From Oryzias latipes (Eukaryota; Chordata; Actinopteri; Beloniformes; Adrianichthyidae), in assembly GCF_002234675.1 (NCBI RefSeq), contig NC_019862.2, positions 22,192,160 to 22,256,159 of the forward strand: a stretch of 64,000 nt of DNA, in the 5' to 3' direction. This document shows positions 11,101-26,100 of this stretch, one piece after another; the stretch's first letter is position 1, and every line of letters starts with the position of its first letter. The position numbers and the translations under genes were made by a program. The notes beneath the pieces were generated by a model, which saw only the letters and a program-made list of their open reading frames with translations, did no database searches and was not told where the DNA came from.

Positions 11101-14100
11101 TGAGCTGCCGTAAAGAGGAGGAGGAGACACCGTAACTGTCTGGATCTGAACTACAGCACAGACCAGATGAAGCGACTGGTTCTGCAGAATTTCTGACCTT
11201 GGATCTCGGGGGCTTCAGCCGTTTCGTCAAAGTCGTCCTCTCGATCCAGAGCAGAGTATTTGTCCAGAGAGCGCTTGTGCGCGAGGGACAGTACGTCCTG
11301 CAGGATATCCATTTTCCTCAGGATCTTGCACAGGCCGTGCAAACGCATGGCCTCCTCGTGTCGGATCAGCGCGCACCGCAGGTGAGCTTTACCTGAAAGA
11401 GAGCAGATCAGTCAGACCTATGAAACTAGATGAGAAAGCAATGAAATGAGAAGCTTTTAGCCTTATTCAGGCCCTGCAGTTATTTTTGGGTTCTCCTCCA
11501 GTCCTTTGGAGGGTTGTGGAGAGGTGCGGCTGCATCTTTACCCTTTAACACCGGGGACGTCAGCGGCACCACCTAAATAACAAATGTTCTTTAGCGTAGC
11601 GTAAGTCTTTGATGGTTTATGAGACCAACGTGATTCTGACATAGCTCTGATGTTAAAGGGTTAAGGGGAACACAGGTGTGTCTTGCAGTTCCCTCGAGGC
11701 TCCTTTGGCCACCCCAAGGGTGTTGTTAAAAATGAAATGTAGGATTGTCACACGTGTGGCAAGCATATCGACGATGCCAGTTGCACGCACTTATGACGTA
11801 CAAGTGATGCTGTTGTACGGTGTTCTTGCGCACTCAAGTCTTTCATAAGGTGCAAATACTGACCCGTTATTGACCTCATACTGAAGGCCCACTCATGGGT
11901 TGTGCAGGTGATACATAAGTGCCTGTTGAGCATCTGGTTGACCACAGAAAGACACTTTGATCGTCTAATTTCCTCATTTTTAACAGTCAGTCTGTCGCCT
12001 TACCAGCAAATACCGGCCCCTTTGGGGGGGGGGGGTGAAAAATGATTTTTTTTTTTACAACATGTCAACCTACTTCGTCCTTGCTTTACCATGCGTGTTG
12101 TATAAGTGTTAGTTACTGTACGTCCTGCTACTCGAAGCAACTTGTCAAAAAATGGTGCATTATTTTCCACTCTAAGGGCTCATCTACGGTCTATGACTTT
12201 AACATTTCGTGTCCCTGTGTGTCCCGTATGAGTTTGGCCATTTGTTTCCCATCAGACAGCCTGGATCCACCCATAAGAGCAGACGTGACAATAGCTTTTC
12301 TGATCAATCAAAATCACCAAGCTTTCGCCTTTTTTCTGCATCCTGTAGAACCTGCCGGAGCGACTGTCCCGCAGGAACGTTAGCGTAGAAGCCGAGGAAC
12401 GCCTCTTCTGCTTCCTGATCACCCTCTTCCTCCTTAGCAGACACTGGAGAAAATATGAGACAAATACAAAAAGTTGTTTTTAGCTACTTGGACCATGAAT
12501 TAGAAAACAAACCCTCTTCTTTAAATGACAATAATCTAGAAAAACATATTTAAATGATTTTGCTTTTTAGCTCTGCATTAGGTCAAGTCATCCTTAAATC
12601 TTTAAAAAGAAATCCTCACAGATCAAGTCAACATTAAATCTATTTGTTGTGTTTTTACTCATCTCTGTGAATTAACAAAGGAAAGCAGATTAGGAAGAAT
12701 AAAAAGCCGCATTCGTTGGAACGTCTGACTCACATGTGTGCTCACAGAGAGCAGCTGCAGCATAGTAGTGTGAAAGCGCCCGGAAGTGCTCCGATTTGAC
12801 TTGGACCATGGACGCCCACGGAAAAGGCACGTAATCCTTCATGAGAGGCTGGGTCATGGTCTGCTGCACCAGCAGGTAAACGTCCGACACCTGCAGAGCG
12901 CACGTGTACATGCCTGAGTGCGCTACTGTCCCCAAACAGTGGTGGCGCAGGCGAAGCAGGTGAACTCACCCGTGCTGCTTCCTGCGAGAGGCGCAGCTGG
13001 GAGCTGAAGTGAGCGCTCCGCGAGGCCAGCGCGATGCGTTCAAAGACACACTCCTGCACCTGAGCCAGCATGAGCCGGACCAGCATGCTGAGAGACGGCG
13101 CACTCATGTCAAGACTCGGAGCATTGGAGAAGTTCTCCTTCAGGTAATTAAATGCTCCTAAACACAAAATAAGACTAATTAAATAGTTGATTAAGAAAGA
13201 AATTTGAAAACAAGGCTTTTCTCAAAATTTAGAGTAGTTTATGGAAAAGACAGGGGGGTTCTTGGGACCTGCTGCTCTCTGAAAGGCATCGATGGCTGCG
13301 TCAATGTCAGCTGTGGCGCAGCGGTCCTGCCGCGCTCCGATCTGCGTGTACAGAGCGCCAATGTTGAACAACACACTTCCCTTCTCAAAGGCCAGAGCGC
13401 GTTGCGATGACGGCACGCCTGTTAGAGAGTCGTACCTGAGAGACCAATGCACACATTTAATGACATATAATGACTTTTTTAGCAAATGCACCTGAAAACA
13501 AATAAAAATGCTGTGACTAAAAACTAAAAGAAATGAATCAACTCCTGAAACTGAAATTACGCTGAGAAAAAATCCTGACAGGCAAAAGTCAGAAGTAACA
13601 GATTGATGTAGGTCTTTTCAAATTATTTTAACATGCAACCAGAAGCTTTATGTTTGGCTTTGTAATAAATCAAAACCTTAGATTGCCACAAATTACTGTT
13701 AACTAAGGATTACATCTTAGCTGCATGGTTAAATATAGTTTGACCAAGGATCCGATTTCAACCGTATGTGGTCCCTATAAGTTTGGAGGCTGCTGCTTTA
13801 GCTTCGTGGTGACACATGGAGGCGCTCATTAGCATAGCATCAGTATGATAGTGTAGCCAGAGTCTTAGGACATCCCCATTTCCAAATTAAAACTTTTTTA
13901 TTGTACTTGTAGTCTATCCACCAGTTCATTATTTCTTCTTTATGAAGGCTGCTTGATCTAAACGCAACATAAACAATAATCATCAGAAGTGACGTTGAGG
14001 ATGGCATTTTGTGGGCTTGTGTACCTCACGCACACACAGCAGAGGAGGAGTATAAAAGAAATTCATCAATAGCATCGCTAAGAAACATGATTACCATTTT

Positions 14101-17100
14101 TATGAGTAGAAGTCGCCTTTTTTTTTGCATAGTTTGGCTGGGGGTGCGACTTATATTCGGGTGTGTCTTATTTTTAAGTTTTTCATTAAATAAATAGCAA
14201 CAACCAGTAGGTTGTAGGTGAGTTTATCAGTATTTGCTAGTGACAGCAACGCAGAAGAAGAACTCCTCAGTCTTATGTTGGGCTGAACTGTTCAGAAAAT
14301 GACACAGAGGAGGAAATATTCAAATTCAATGAAATTGATGATTTGAATTGAAGTAAAGAGGTTAATTGACTTGGTAGCATGTTGTTTATGCTATGGTTAT
14401 TTGAATAATTGTTCATATGTTGTGCTAATATGCTAGATTCCTCCTGTTTCATAAAGCCAAATAAACATCAGTGTGTGAAGCGTGAAGCGTGCAATTGTTC
14501 AGTCTATTTTTGTTATCTAGTCCGCTAATATGATTTACCTTTAAATTCAACTTCAAATTCAAATTCAACTTTATTTATATAGCGCTTTTCATGCTTCATA
14601 GCATCTCAAAGTGCTTACCAAAGGAAAAAATAAAACAAATAAGATAAAAAAAATATATATATATTAGTTAAAATAATAAACAAAGTAAAAAGAATGTAAT
14701 AATAATAAAAATAAAAATATATGCAAATAATAATAAAAGAAATGAATTAATAAAAACACACAAGAACCCAACACATACACATCCCTCCTTTAAAATAAAA
14801 ACAAATAAAATTAGCTGTTAAAATTTTATAAAATCGAATAAAAACATGTGGACAAGTAAAAACTATGTAAAAGCTTTACTAAAAAGATGTGTCTTAAGTT
14901 TTTTCTTAAAAACCTCCACAGTGGCTGAAGCCCTCACGTCCTCAGGCAGGCTGTTCCACAGGCGAGGTCCACAGTGTTGAAAAGAGGCCTCGCCGTGGGT
15001 TTTAGTTCTGACCTTTGGGACCACTAGCAGACCTGCACCTGTGGACCTGAGGGCTCTGGGAGGGTCATAGACTAAAAGTAAATCTGATAAAAATGAGGGT
15101 CCAGTACCATGTAAACTTTTATAAACTAATATAAGAACTTTAAAATCGATCCTAAAGCTGACAGGGAGCCAGTGCAAAGACTTCAAAATTGGAGTAATGT
15201 GCTCCTTCTTTCTGGTTCTGGTTAAAAGGCGTGCAGCTGAGTTTTGAACAAGCTGCAGCCGGTTTACAGTATTTCTCTTAGCACCAGAAAGAAGAGCATT
15301 ACAATAGTCTATCCTAGAAGTTATAAAAGCATGGATTAATATTTCAGCACTGGCTTGTGAGAGAAAGGGTCTCACTCTGGCAAAATTTCCAAGATGATAA
15401 AATGCAGTCTTTGTAACTTGGTTTGCGTGTGCTTCAAAGTTAAGATCTGCATCTAAAATCACACCGAGGTTTTTACTTTATTGCACACATTCAGATTAAA
15501 AGTTGATAAATAGGATTGGACCCTTTCTCTCTCAGCTTCAGGACCAATAATTAAAATGTCAGTTTTGTCTTGATTGAGCTTTAAGAAGTTCTCTCCCATC
15601 CATGTTTCAATATCTATAACACAACTTAAAAGGTCATCAATGGGTCCCATGTCATCACGAGACACAGCCACATATAACTGGGTGTCATCAGCATAACTAT
15701 GAAAGTTTTTGCCATGTCTCCTGATGACATCACCTAGCGGTAGCATGTTAAAATAAAATGTTTGATTTTGTTCCCATGTTTTGTAAAATTAATGAATCCT
15801 AAAAGTTTTATAGTCCACAGTGTGACTTATATATATATTTTTTTGTTTGTTTTGAATCAATTTTTTGGCTGTTGTGACTAAGACTCCAGAGCGACTTTTA
15901 GTGCGAGAAATACAGTAGAGTGTTCCTCCGCTTATTCAGGTTTCACATGTTTGCTGATTTTATTTTCAGTCACATGACTCCTCCAGTTCATCACAAATGT
16001 TCAGACAACTCAAGACACTTGTTAGAGACTTTTGCCTTTGAGGAAGGTGCTGCCCAAATTTCATAGGAGGGGAGCAGAGATGAAGAGCGCGCCGAATCAT
16101 CTGCTTCCATGCCGGCATCTAAATAATATTTAACAGCGGGCAACAGCTGGTTCTACCTGTTCCTGAATGCTTTAACTGATAACTGTAATTTGTGTTCCTG
16201 CATGGAGAAATGGCATCAGCTGACTCAGAAGCGTCCGGAACATATCCTGAAACGCTGAAGTAGATGATAGTGGAGAATAATTATCATCTGGATGAATGAA
16301 ATGATAGATGAAACTGGCCTCTTCTGGAAGAAATGTCGCTTAAAACACGCTGCTGCTGGACTGAGCAATATTCCTTTTTTTTTTTTAAACTTGTCCTGTC
16401 CAACAGCTGGGCAGACAGATGAGAGCTGAGGGCCTCTTGTGTTGGACATATTTTACTTTAACAATAGGGGTTATGTATCTTCTGACAAACCAGAGATATG
16501 TCTGAATAAACCCCTTTTGTAATCAAGTCCAAACTTTATTCAGTTTAATTATATTTGAAAACCTTCTGTGTTGGACCGGACGGAAAAGAAAAGCAGGGAG
16601 GAAGAGAGAGAGGGATGTTAGAGAGGGGAGATAGAAGGGTGAAATGTTTCAGAAGGGTTTTTGATGAGTAAGGATAGAAGACGGACATTCTTCGGCCGCA
16701 GGGGTGGGTGGGGCTGGGTGGTTTTCCGTATTTGCGGATTCTGCATATTGGTGGGTGTCTCTGGTCCCAAATCCCCGCAATTATGGGGGGAATTCTGTCG
16801 TTTGGTGCAAAGATTTAATCGGAAAGTGGCAGGTAGTCCTGTAAATTTTACTCAAATGGAAAATTTGCTCACAATTGGCAACTGGCGAGTTTTAATTTAA
16901 GATCCTGCAGACGATATGACGATCAATAATAGCAACAGACAAACTATTTCAAATGTTTAATGGTCAGTAAAAAAAAAAAAAAAAACTTGATGCGTATAAG
17001 TTAGTTCAAGATTTAAATTGAATATTAGGATTTCTGATGGAACCTCTTTGTCATTATCTGAACATCAAGCTCTCTTCCATAAATTTTTGCAGCTGTACAG

Positions 17101-20100
17101 AGATGGGATGCAACTAAGCTTTTTAAGAGCCGTACCAGTGGAAGTGCACACCCAGGTTCCTGTGAGCGGAGAAGAAGCGCTGGTCCACATAGTAAAGCTG
17201 GTTGTAATACTCCATCAGCAGCTCCAGGCCGGCCTGATTACGGCTGGGAGTGCGCATGGCCTGAAACACAACACACACAAGTGGAACCAGCAGATAACCT
17301 CAAGATGTTTTCAGACCAGTTTGGTTTGCTAACGGCAGCAGAACCTGAAGCTGGAAGAGGAACGTTTTTACCTGCCGGAGCTCCATGAGCTCCCTGACCT
17401 CTCTGTCATACTGTGAGCTGTCCTCTCCATAGTGCTCACAGATGAAGTCCTAAGAGAAGAGCACAGACAGAAACAATAAGATCCAGATCTATCGTAAACT
17501 TGTGAGTTTATTGAATCATAAATTTGAGGGTAAGAAGGTAAAGAGCTGGTATTCTCCTGTCCTTTCTAGTGAGTGATTTGTAACATGGCAATCTTTGAAA
17601 TGATCCAACAAAGGAGCCAAAAAACTAAATTGTATTTGTGTATAAAGACAGTGTAGGGAAATTTGAAAAGAATAGAACAAGTACATGTTTAGATGAACAA
17701 TTAGATAAGAAGTTTGGGACCAGAAAAAAAATGCTAGAAATAACTGAAATTTACAATCATTTTCTGTGGAAATGACAGTAAATTTCAATTTCCATGAATT
17801 AGGCGAACCTTTTATCTTACATTTCATCAACAGTTTTATGACGTTACTGTGAATTTAAGCCCAATTTTCTCCTGAAAATAGTGCAAGTTGTGTCCAAAAG
17901 CTAAAGTTGAATTCAGAAGGTAGAACTGTCACCAACAGTTCGGTTAAAAATATAACTGGTATTTCTCACAATTGCATATCTCTTATTAAACACAAGCAAT
18001 TGCAATCCAGTGAGAAACCAGGCGTTTTTGTCTGCACAGATTTGATCAAAGAATGAATAAAATACGGCGTAAACAGGAGTTTAGTTTTCCCCCTCACCTG
18101 TATTGGAATGGTAAAGTCCACATCTTTGGTTTCTTTTAAGCCCAGAGGGATCATGGGAACTTTAACAGCCTCACTGTGGAAGGACATAATGGTTTTACGA
18201 GTTAGCTGGACACTGAGCTGCTTCTGAGGGGAAACGAGAGAAGCCATCTGCTGGTCTTTAAAGCCAGCAGGTTTCATGCTCTGTGCTTCTCCCTGTTTAC
18301 GAGCAAAGTTAAAGCTGAGCATTAACCTTCGTGGCCCTCTCGCCTCATGGTTCCCCTCCCATTCACAGTTTCCACACACAAGCATGCATGCGTGCAGCGA
18401 GGGTCAGCAACGACACTATAATCGGGGGATTTATCCTCCACATGACCCCAGAGAGACGAGGATGACCCACTGAAACGTTCTGTTCTTGTGGAGACACGGA
18501 CAGAACCACCCTGATGATGCGCAGTAAAAATGTGGAAGCATAATGGAGGCCTGTTTTCAGAATTCTCATTAGTTTAATTAGTGTGACCTAGAAGGGTAGG
18601 AACAGCTCTGAATGGATGCATGTCACTGTGTGTCTGCAGAGTCATTCTTTTAAACTTCTTATTTTCACCTCTGTAACACATACATTATGTACATTAAACG
18701 TGTAGGCAGTAAAATGTGAAAAGTTCCAAAACAAACACCCAAAAAATAAATCTAATTACTAAAAGCATCATGAGACAGAACAAAAGGTAAGGAGGGGGGC
18801 TCTGTACATTTGTAAATACAAATATTATGTGGGTGCTACAAGCGCCATTTGTGGCATTTTGGTGGCAATATTGTTTACTTCTCGCCCGAGTTGGACAATG
18901 TTATGTTCTAGTCCAGGGCTGGCCAACCCTGGTCCTCCAGAACCATAATCCTGCCTGTTTTCCAGCTTTCCCTGGACTGCTTGATGCTGACAACCTAAAC
19001 CAGGTGTGTTCAGTCAGAATCACTGGGCTCAGCTAATCAGCAGCAAGCTGGTCAGGGAAACTAGAAACCAGGCAGGGTTGTGGTTGCTCTTGAAGGCCAA
19101 GGTTGGCCAGCCCTGATCTAGTCTCTCTTCCTCCCCCTGATTTGTGCTTTCAGTTCCTTTACTGCGGTAATTGTCTCGGCCTGGTCCATTCCATCTGCCG
19201 TGTTGATGCTAGCTTGGTCCTGTTTGGTGTTAGCCTTAGCAGCCGAAGCGCATTTATCTTCAGCTTTGGGCATATCTGCACTTCTATTACAGCCTGGTGA
19301 CTATCTTATCCCATTAGATCACAACTTATGTTGTGTGGAGTATGAGCGAGGAAAGGAGTTTTACATGGAATAAACGTTGTTGCAGTGAGAGAACGGTTCC
19401 GCTATGCTGCTGATACTCCATGAGATCCCAGAAGTCCCTCTGTGAGGTCATTTTTGATCCAAACATTGACCAATACATCCTAGAGGTATCAGAATTTACA
19501 CGTAAAACAAAAAAAAACTAGCTTTCTAACCAGTGTGTCACTAACATCCCTTCAAAGAAGATGTGTGGGTAAGGTCTTTCTGCAGATTCTCCTTGCCATG
19601 TCCCACTGAGGATCTGCAAGCAGGTCAAGTTTGGAAATGAGAAACGAGGAGCTGTGAATTTCTACAGATGCTTCCCTTAAAAATGTTTCAAGTCTATTGG
19701 TAAAATTGATTGCCGTCAAAATTCTGTGGCCAGTTACCGACCGGGTTAAAGGCACATTTTGAGGCCACTTAAAGGCTGGTGTGCACTCCATTGGTGCCAT
19801 AGTAGATGAAACATCACTACAAAGTGTCTGTGTAACACCTCTTCACTCTTACTTATCCTTGTGGGTGGTTTAACTGCTCCCTACGATTGTCAACCGCAGC
19901 ATGCCCGTAGAAAAACATGCATGAACATTTGAGCTCCAGGGGATTACCCTGTGGTATACCAACATGATATTATGTGCACGCCACCTGCTTCCGCCATACA
20001 GGTTTGTTTATTTACAGCCTGTACAATGGTAAAGAGCCAATCAGGATACAGAACACAGTGCACATAAAAAAAGAAAAGCATGCAATATTGCACCGTAAAA

Positions 20101-23100
20101 AATCTGCTAAACAGCGAGACCTCAAAACAAGTGCAGATATTCCAGGCAGGATTCGTGAGATCTTCTTTTAACCAGAAGATAAATATGAGAAAAAGAGTAT
20201 TTCCCTCACCAGAATGTATAAAACATCTGTGGAACTGTGGTAGTTTAAGGTTCAGTGTGTGTGTGTGTGTGCGTGTGCGTGTGTGTGTGTGTGTGTGTTC
20301 ACCTGTCAGTCTGGTAGACCTCCATGTTGCTGTTGAGCTCCTCCAGCTCTTCTTTGAGCAGCTGTAGGTTGGAGTTGACAAAGCTGAGCTCCAAAGCCAC
20401 TGTCTCCTTCACCTTGTTGTTGGTTGTTGCTCTGCAGCACAAAAAGGTACTTGTGGAAATGCAAACTTTTCACTGATAGAAAATCTTTTCATCAAAGCAG
20501 AAAACTTTATTTTACCACTTTAAAAGTACATTTGAATGAAAACCTACAGGAGAAATGATGAATCCCGTCAAAGCTGTTTTCACAATCCTGTAATGATGTC
20601 CTTTAGTGTTTTGAGGGAAACATGATGGAAACACACAAATTCTGCAAAAGCAGTGGAAGTGTTTTAAGTCATTCAACCAGTTCAGCCTCACATACCAGAA
20701 TTTGATTACTTTAAAGATCCACTCAGATAGAAGTTATGTTTTTGGTGTTTTTAACATGTTTGTCTGATGATAGAGGACAGATATTTAAAAAAAAAACTAA
20801 CCCTAAATTGTATTTTTCTATTCAAATTGTTGTGAAGCAGGAGCCGATGAAAACCTGCCATTTGAAAAAGATTGTATTTGTGATGTACAAAATACAATGG
20901 GTGGGCCAGAGCTCCCCGTTTGGCTCCATTCTGATGCATCCACTTGCAGACAAATAGATCCATGAACGTCTTTGTTTTCCTCGTCTGAGCTGGAATCTGG
21001 ATCTAAACTGCACGGCTGGATAGCTTCATTATTGCTCGCCGTTTTTGTTGTGCCGGTGATGTTAAGTTGGGGCTGTGAGAGGCTGTAAGCTAGTGGGACA
21101 GCGTGTATAACAGTCAGGAGGTAGGGGCAGGCTCGTTCGGCACAAACAGTCCTGCCCACAACTCGGAGGGGAATTTCTAAAGAACTCCTGCCGCTCTGCA
21201 GAAACTATGTCCTAGAAAAGGACAGATTTTTTGATTAAAAGACCACTGGGAAGGCTTTTAAAATAGATGAAAAGATCATCGGAATCTTTCAAAATGTCAA
21301 ACATGGATGTCAATACTTTGTATAAAAACATAATGTTACATTTTAACTTCAAATTAAAAAAGCAAAATAATAATAATACAAAAAAACTTTTTACTGTGCT
21401 GGCTGGACAAAAGTGCCCGCTCATTAATTTATGCAGCTCTCCCTCCTTCTCCATTATTCCCTGTCCCCATTCAGGCCGTGAAAGTCCCCGCCCCTCCTCC
21501 GAACACAGAGGGAGGGACTTAAGCTGCTTTTTCCTGGAAATCTGAGGCATCTCTGGTTGCTACGGTGATAGATGATGATGCACAATGGCTGAGAAAGGAG
21601 GAAAACACTGCGTCTTAAGGCTCTTTCAGAAAAGGTTTTGAAAATCAGGATGACTAAAAGAATGTGTCACTGACAAGTTGAAGCGACTGACAGGAAGAGC
21701 AAAGCTAGACAAAAGACAAATATACACAACTTAAATACTTTGAAGTACACAATCAAATAGCTGGCTCACATTTTCCTCAAACTTTCAACTTTTTAAATTC
21801 TTCTAAACTTCAGAACAGCTTTTCTTCCTCTCAGGTGAGATTTGTGTGTGTAATTATGTGCACACAAACAAAACATTCTGATTTTGGTTTACTTTATGAA
21901 CTTCATGGTATTCAAGCAATAATGTATATGAAAGAACTTTTTTGCAGTGATTCTACAAAACCTGAGCCAACAGCTTATTGTTTGTACTTTAAATCAGTCC
22001 AATGTACTGGTCACTCCCTTTCCCAGTATCTTTCAGTCATCTGTGTGTGTGCATGCGCTCCCATGCAGACACACACACATACACACACACACAGAGGGAT
22101 CAAACTAAAGACAATCTGATTAGTCAGCTTCAAATGAGCTGCCAAATATCCTCTTCATGCACACCCACTTGCATGCACGGCAAGCTGCAGCTTCAGAGGG
22201 AACTCGCTCTGGTTCCAACCCCTGATGCATCAGGAACTACAGCTTGTTGCAGCAACCTAAAATGACTCAGTAAAGACTGGAGGGAAACTCGCAGAAACGT
22301 CTGTTTTTTACCTAACACAAGCCGTTGCACAAAAAAAAAAATAAAAGCACCAAATCGAAAGCACTACTCAGGGTCTTTATGAACAATTCTTTATCAAATA
22401 CAATATAGAAAACATTTTTAAGTAAACTAAACGGTGAAAAGCAAGACGCGTGTGTTTGTGCATGGAGGGGGTGGGCGAGAGAGGAAAAAAAAAAAAAGTT
22501 CTGACTGCCAGACAAATAAGTGGGGGATGAGCTCGGCGCAACTCAGCTCACTGGGAATCTCTGCCTGGGAACGGGACGGGGGGTGGGCACAAAGCCGGCT
22601 GATTACAGGTCTGCAGGCGGCGTGGGGGTGCGCTTTGTCTCTGACCGAGAGCCCAAACTAAAAGGGCAGGGGAGCTTTTTATCTCCATTAAATGGAGTCA
22701 TCAGCATTCATGAAAACAGCCAGTTTAAGAGCAGAAACTACGGTGTGCCATTTGAGGTTATTTGTAATAAACTCATCTTCATGAATAGGATTCTTTCTAA
22801 TCGTTTTTTTTCTTTTAATGTTATTTAAAACATATAACTCATCCTCTGTTGGCGGGGCGATCCATTTTAAAGCTTCACATCCAAACAGAGCCACATGCTG
22901 CTCTGGAAAAGCTGCAAACACAACAAACTGCTGTTTTATAATAGACATAGATACTGTTTGTTTCCTTTGGTTCATCTGGTATTCAAGCACAGCGTCAATA
23001 AGAAAGGAGGCAGCAACTGCTTGCTTTAATTAAGTTGCTCCTCCTCCTCCTCCTCCTCTGGTTGTCCTCAGCTTTGTTTTCAGGGAGTTTTGCACTGAAG

Positions 23101-26100
23101 TTCTGCACTCGGGTTTATTCATGCTGGAACACGGCAGCAGCAGCAACAACAGTGGGAAGCAAATCAGAACATGCATAGAAGCAAATTTGCTGTCTAAAGG
23201 AAAACCTGGATGGACTTTCTTTAGAAATCTAAAAGCTTTTTAACCGTCTTTTTATTCCATTTTCACCATCAACAGTTCATCCAAGAAACAAGGAAGCAGC
23301 AAAAAATATACAGAATAGTTCATTTTTTTCACATTAGCAAAGAGACACATTTTCTCCTAAAACAAAGATTTTTTTAAACCAATCAATGAGTTATAACTAC
23401 TGACTGTATATGAGAACTAGAGTAACTCCTTTTTCCGGCGTTCCAAATAGGAACCTCCAAGAAGCCGTAATTTCTTAGACTTTTATTTGGAAATAAACAG
23501 CTATTACTCAGTCATCATATTTGTTGGAATAAGCTGTCTTGTTCTGGCAGGCTGACACAGTCTGAGGTGTAAAAAAAAGCCCTGACCACAAACCCTTCCC
23601 AATAGCTGGAACCCAGTAGATCCACTAATCTCCACACATGCCTGCCTCTGAGTTTACCTGAAGAGGTTCTCGGCTCCGGCTCTCATGCGCATCTCCTTGT
23701 TGATCTGCTGGTTGATGCGCGCTCGTCGATGCTGCAGTTTACTGCGCTGAGTCTGAGCAAAGGGGTCACAGCCCTGCAGGGGCAAATCCAAAAAACAAAC
23801 AAAAAATGGAAACATGATGTTTGTTTCTAAATTGAACAAGTGACCTGTTCTCTAATGAAACCTCATTTCATTTAATACAAATTAAGCTCGGTTCCAGGGG
23901 GGAATATAATCTTTGTTGCACGCTTTCATTAACAAAACAGTTTCACTGCAAATCAATTAAACCCTTTTTACTTCTAGAAAAACATGCCAGTGCAATTTTG
24001 GGAGGTTTTTTTAGGTGTTACAATAATATTTTTAAGACTTCCAATGTAGTAACACGTAAACTCTTAAAATACCAATGGCAAACTAACTCTAACAAAAATA
24101 AATACATTTTCAAAAAGAAGCTGCTTTAGATTCAAATCTGGACTGGATTTGACCTGCTTGATGAATCCAAAAGTTACAAAAACAAAACAGCCTTTTACTA
24201 CTTTTTCTTTCCCTTCAGGTTTTCTTTAGTTGGAATAGTTTGTGTCTATTGTACTAATTTAGTTTGAAATATTTCCGCAAGTGAAACTTAGTTGTTTTTT
24301 AGTTGCTATATAATCAAAAAAGAAGGTTTATTGCATATTGAATGTTGGTTAATGTGTTTAAAAATGCGGTTCTAATCTAAACCAGTGCATTCCTTCTATG
24401 GACAGCATGCAAAGTGCAAATTCACGACAGAGACTCAGGCTCACATTGCCCCATAAGGGGCAATTCCGTCACCATCAACCTCCAGAGACTGGCTTTGGAC
24501 TTGGAAAAAGCCAAAATCCCTGCAGGAAATCCACCCAGGAAAACACGCTAACTTCCCACGGAAAAGACCGCCTTGCTGTGAGGTCAGCACGCTAAGTAGA
24601 CTTCACCTGCCGCATTCACAGAAACTCTTCAATCAGAAAATAAACTGAATTGTCGACATATATTTCTCTGAAAAATGAAGCAAACAATTCAATGGTTGGG
24701 GGAAAAAAGGAGCAATTCAGAAGAACAACAGATGATAACCTCTGGATGTCTCAGGATGAAGAAGTCGGTTGCTTTAATGGAGTAGATAGCCTTGTGTAAA
24801 GAAGTAAACTTATTGAGTTACTCTTGTATTTCTTCTGTTTCTAAATGTCTCTGTTTGAGATGTTTGAAGTGATTTTTTTCTGTATTTTTGAACAAGCAAG
24901 AACTCGCTGCTTTTCAACATTAAGAGAAACCTTTTTTTTTAGTTCTGATTATGGCAGATCTAAAATTTAGCTTCAACAGGCCAAACGCCCAACAACATCT
25001 TCCTCAGCGGTCACTTTAAAAAATTCAACAAGTCCAACGTGTTCCTTTTGGAAGTAAAGCAGAGTAACCTTCTTCGTCCTGCCTCCAAAAATGTCAGAAA
25101 TGTTTCATCCTCTTTCTTTTCATCAGTCTTTTCAGTTCTCCGTCCTCTCACTCTGTTGGTTTACACTGAGCATGTGCGCCTCAGGTAATCCTGAGTGCTT
25201 GTGGATTAGGCTTCTGGCCGAGCTCCCACCTCGGCTCAACCACCAGGAGGTCTGAATCATGGATGCCCCTCAACAACTCTCCAATAAAAGTCTAAAGGCG
25301 TCCACGTGACTCTGACACTGTCTCTACAGATTTACAAAAGTTACATTTAGGATTTTTTCAGACCTTTTTAGGGATCACTTAAGGTCTAATTTAAGGCTGC
25401 ATGTACAAAGACAATAAAACAAACAGTCGGAATCTGCGGTTTCTTGCTCTACACATGCAGTTTGATCCCCATGATCCCCATTGTGCAAACTTTAAATGTC
25501 TTTCAGAAAATAGTTTGCCCCACAAGGATTTCCATTAAGCTGTTTTAACCATCACAAGTCATCCCTATTTTATAAGCCATTTCTCTAGGAATTTGTACTT
25601 TCCCATTTTCCTACACTGACGAGCATGAGCTAAATAGCTAGCTAGGGGTAAACGATTTACAATCAGTTCATGACCTTTACAGTGCATCCTGAAAATGTGT
25701 TTTTTTTGTGTGACAGGAAGTCACAATGCCTTGATCTGAAAGAAAAAAATAATCACCAGAATTTAGGGAAATGTAATGCTTTAAAAGGCCTAATGCATTT
25801 AATAAGTCTAAGACTAAGGCTAAGACTTTTCTGCTGCCACTCTGTCTTTGCTCAAATTCTGGCAAACTCTGATTTTGCCTAGAGAAAAGCCACAAAAAAT
25901 GATCGGTTTCATCTGAACTTTTTTTTTCTTTGCATTCATTTAACCAGTTTCCCATTTAAGATAGAGAATGGTTTTAATTCACCGACATCCACAATGAGTG
26001 TTCTATCCAAACATGTCACACAATCAGATTAAATTTACTCTTCTCACATTGGATTCTACTTAACCCTTCCGGAATGTTGTTAACTTAGCGGCATATCCAT

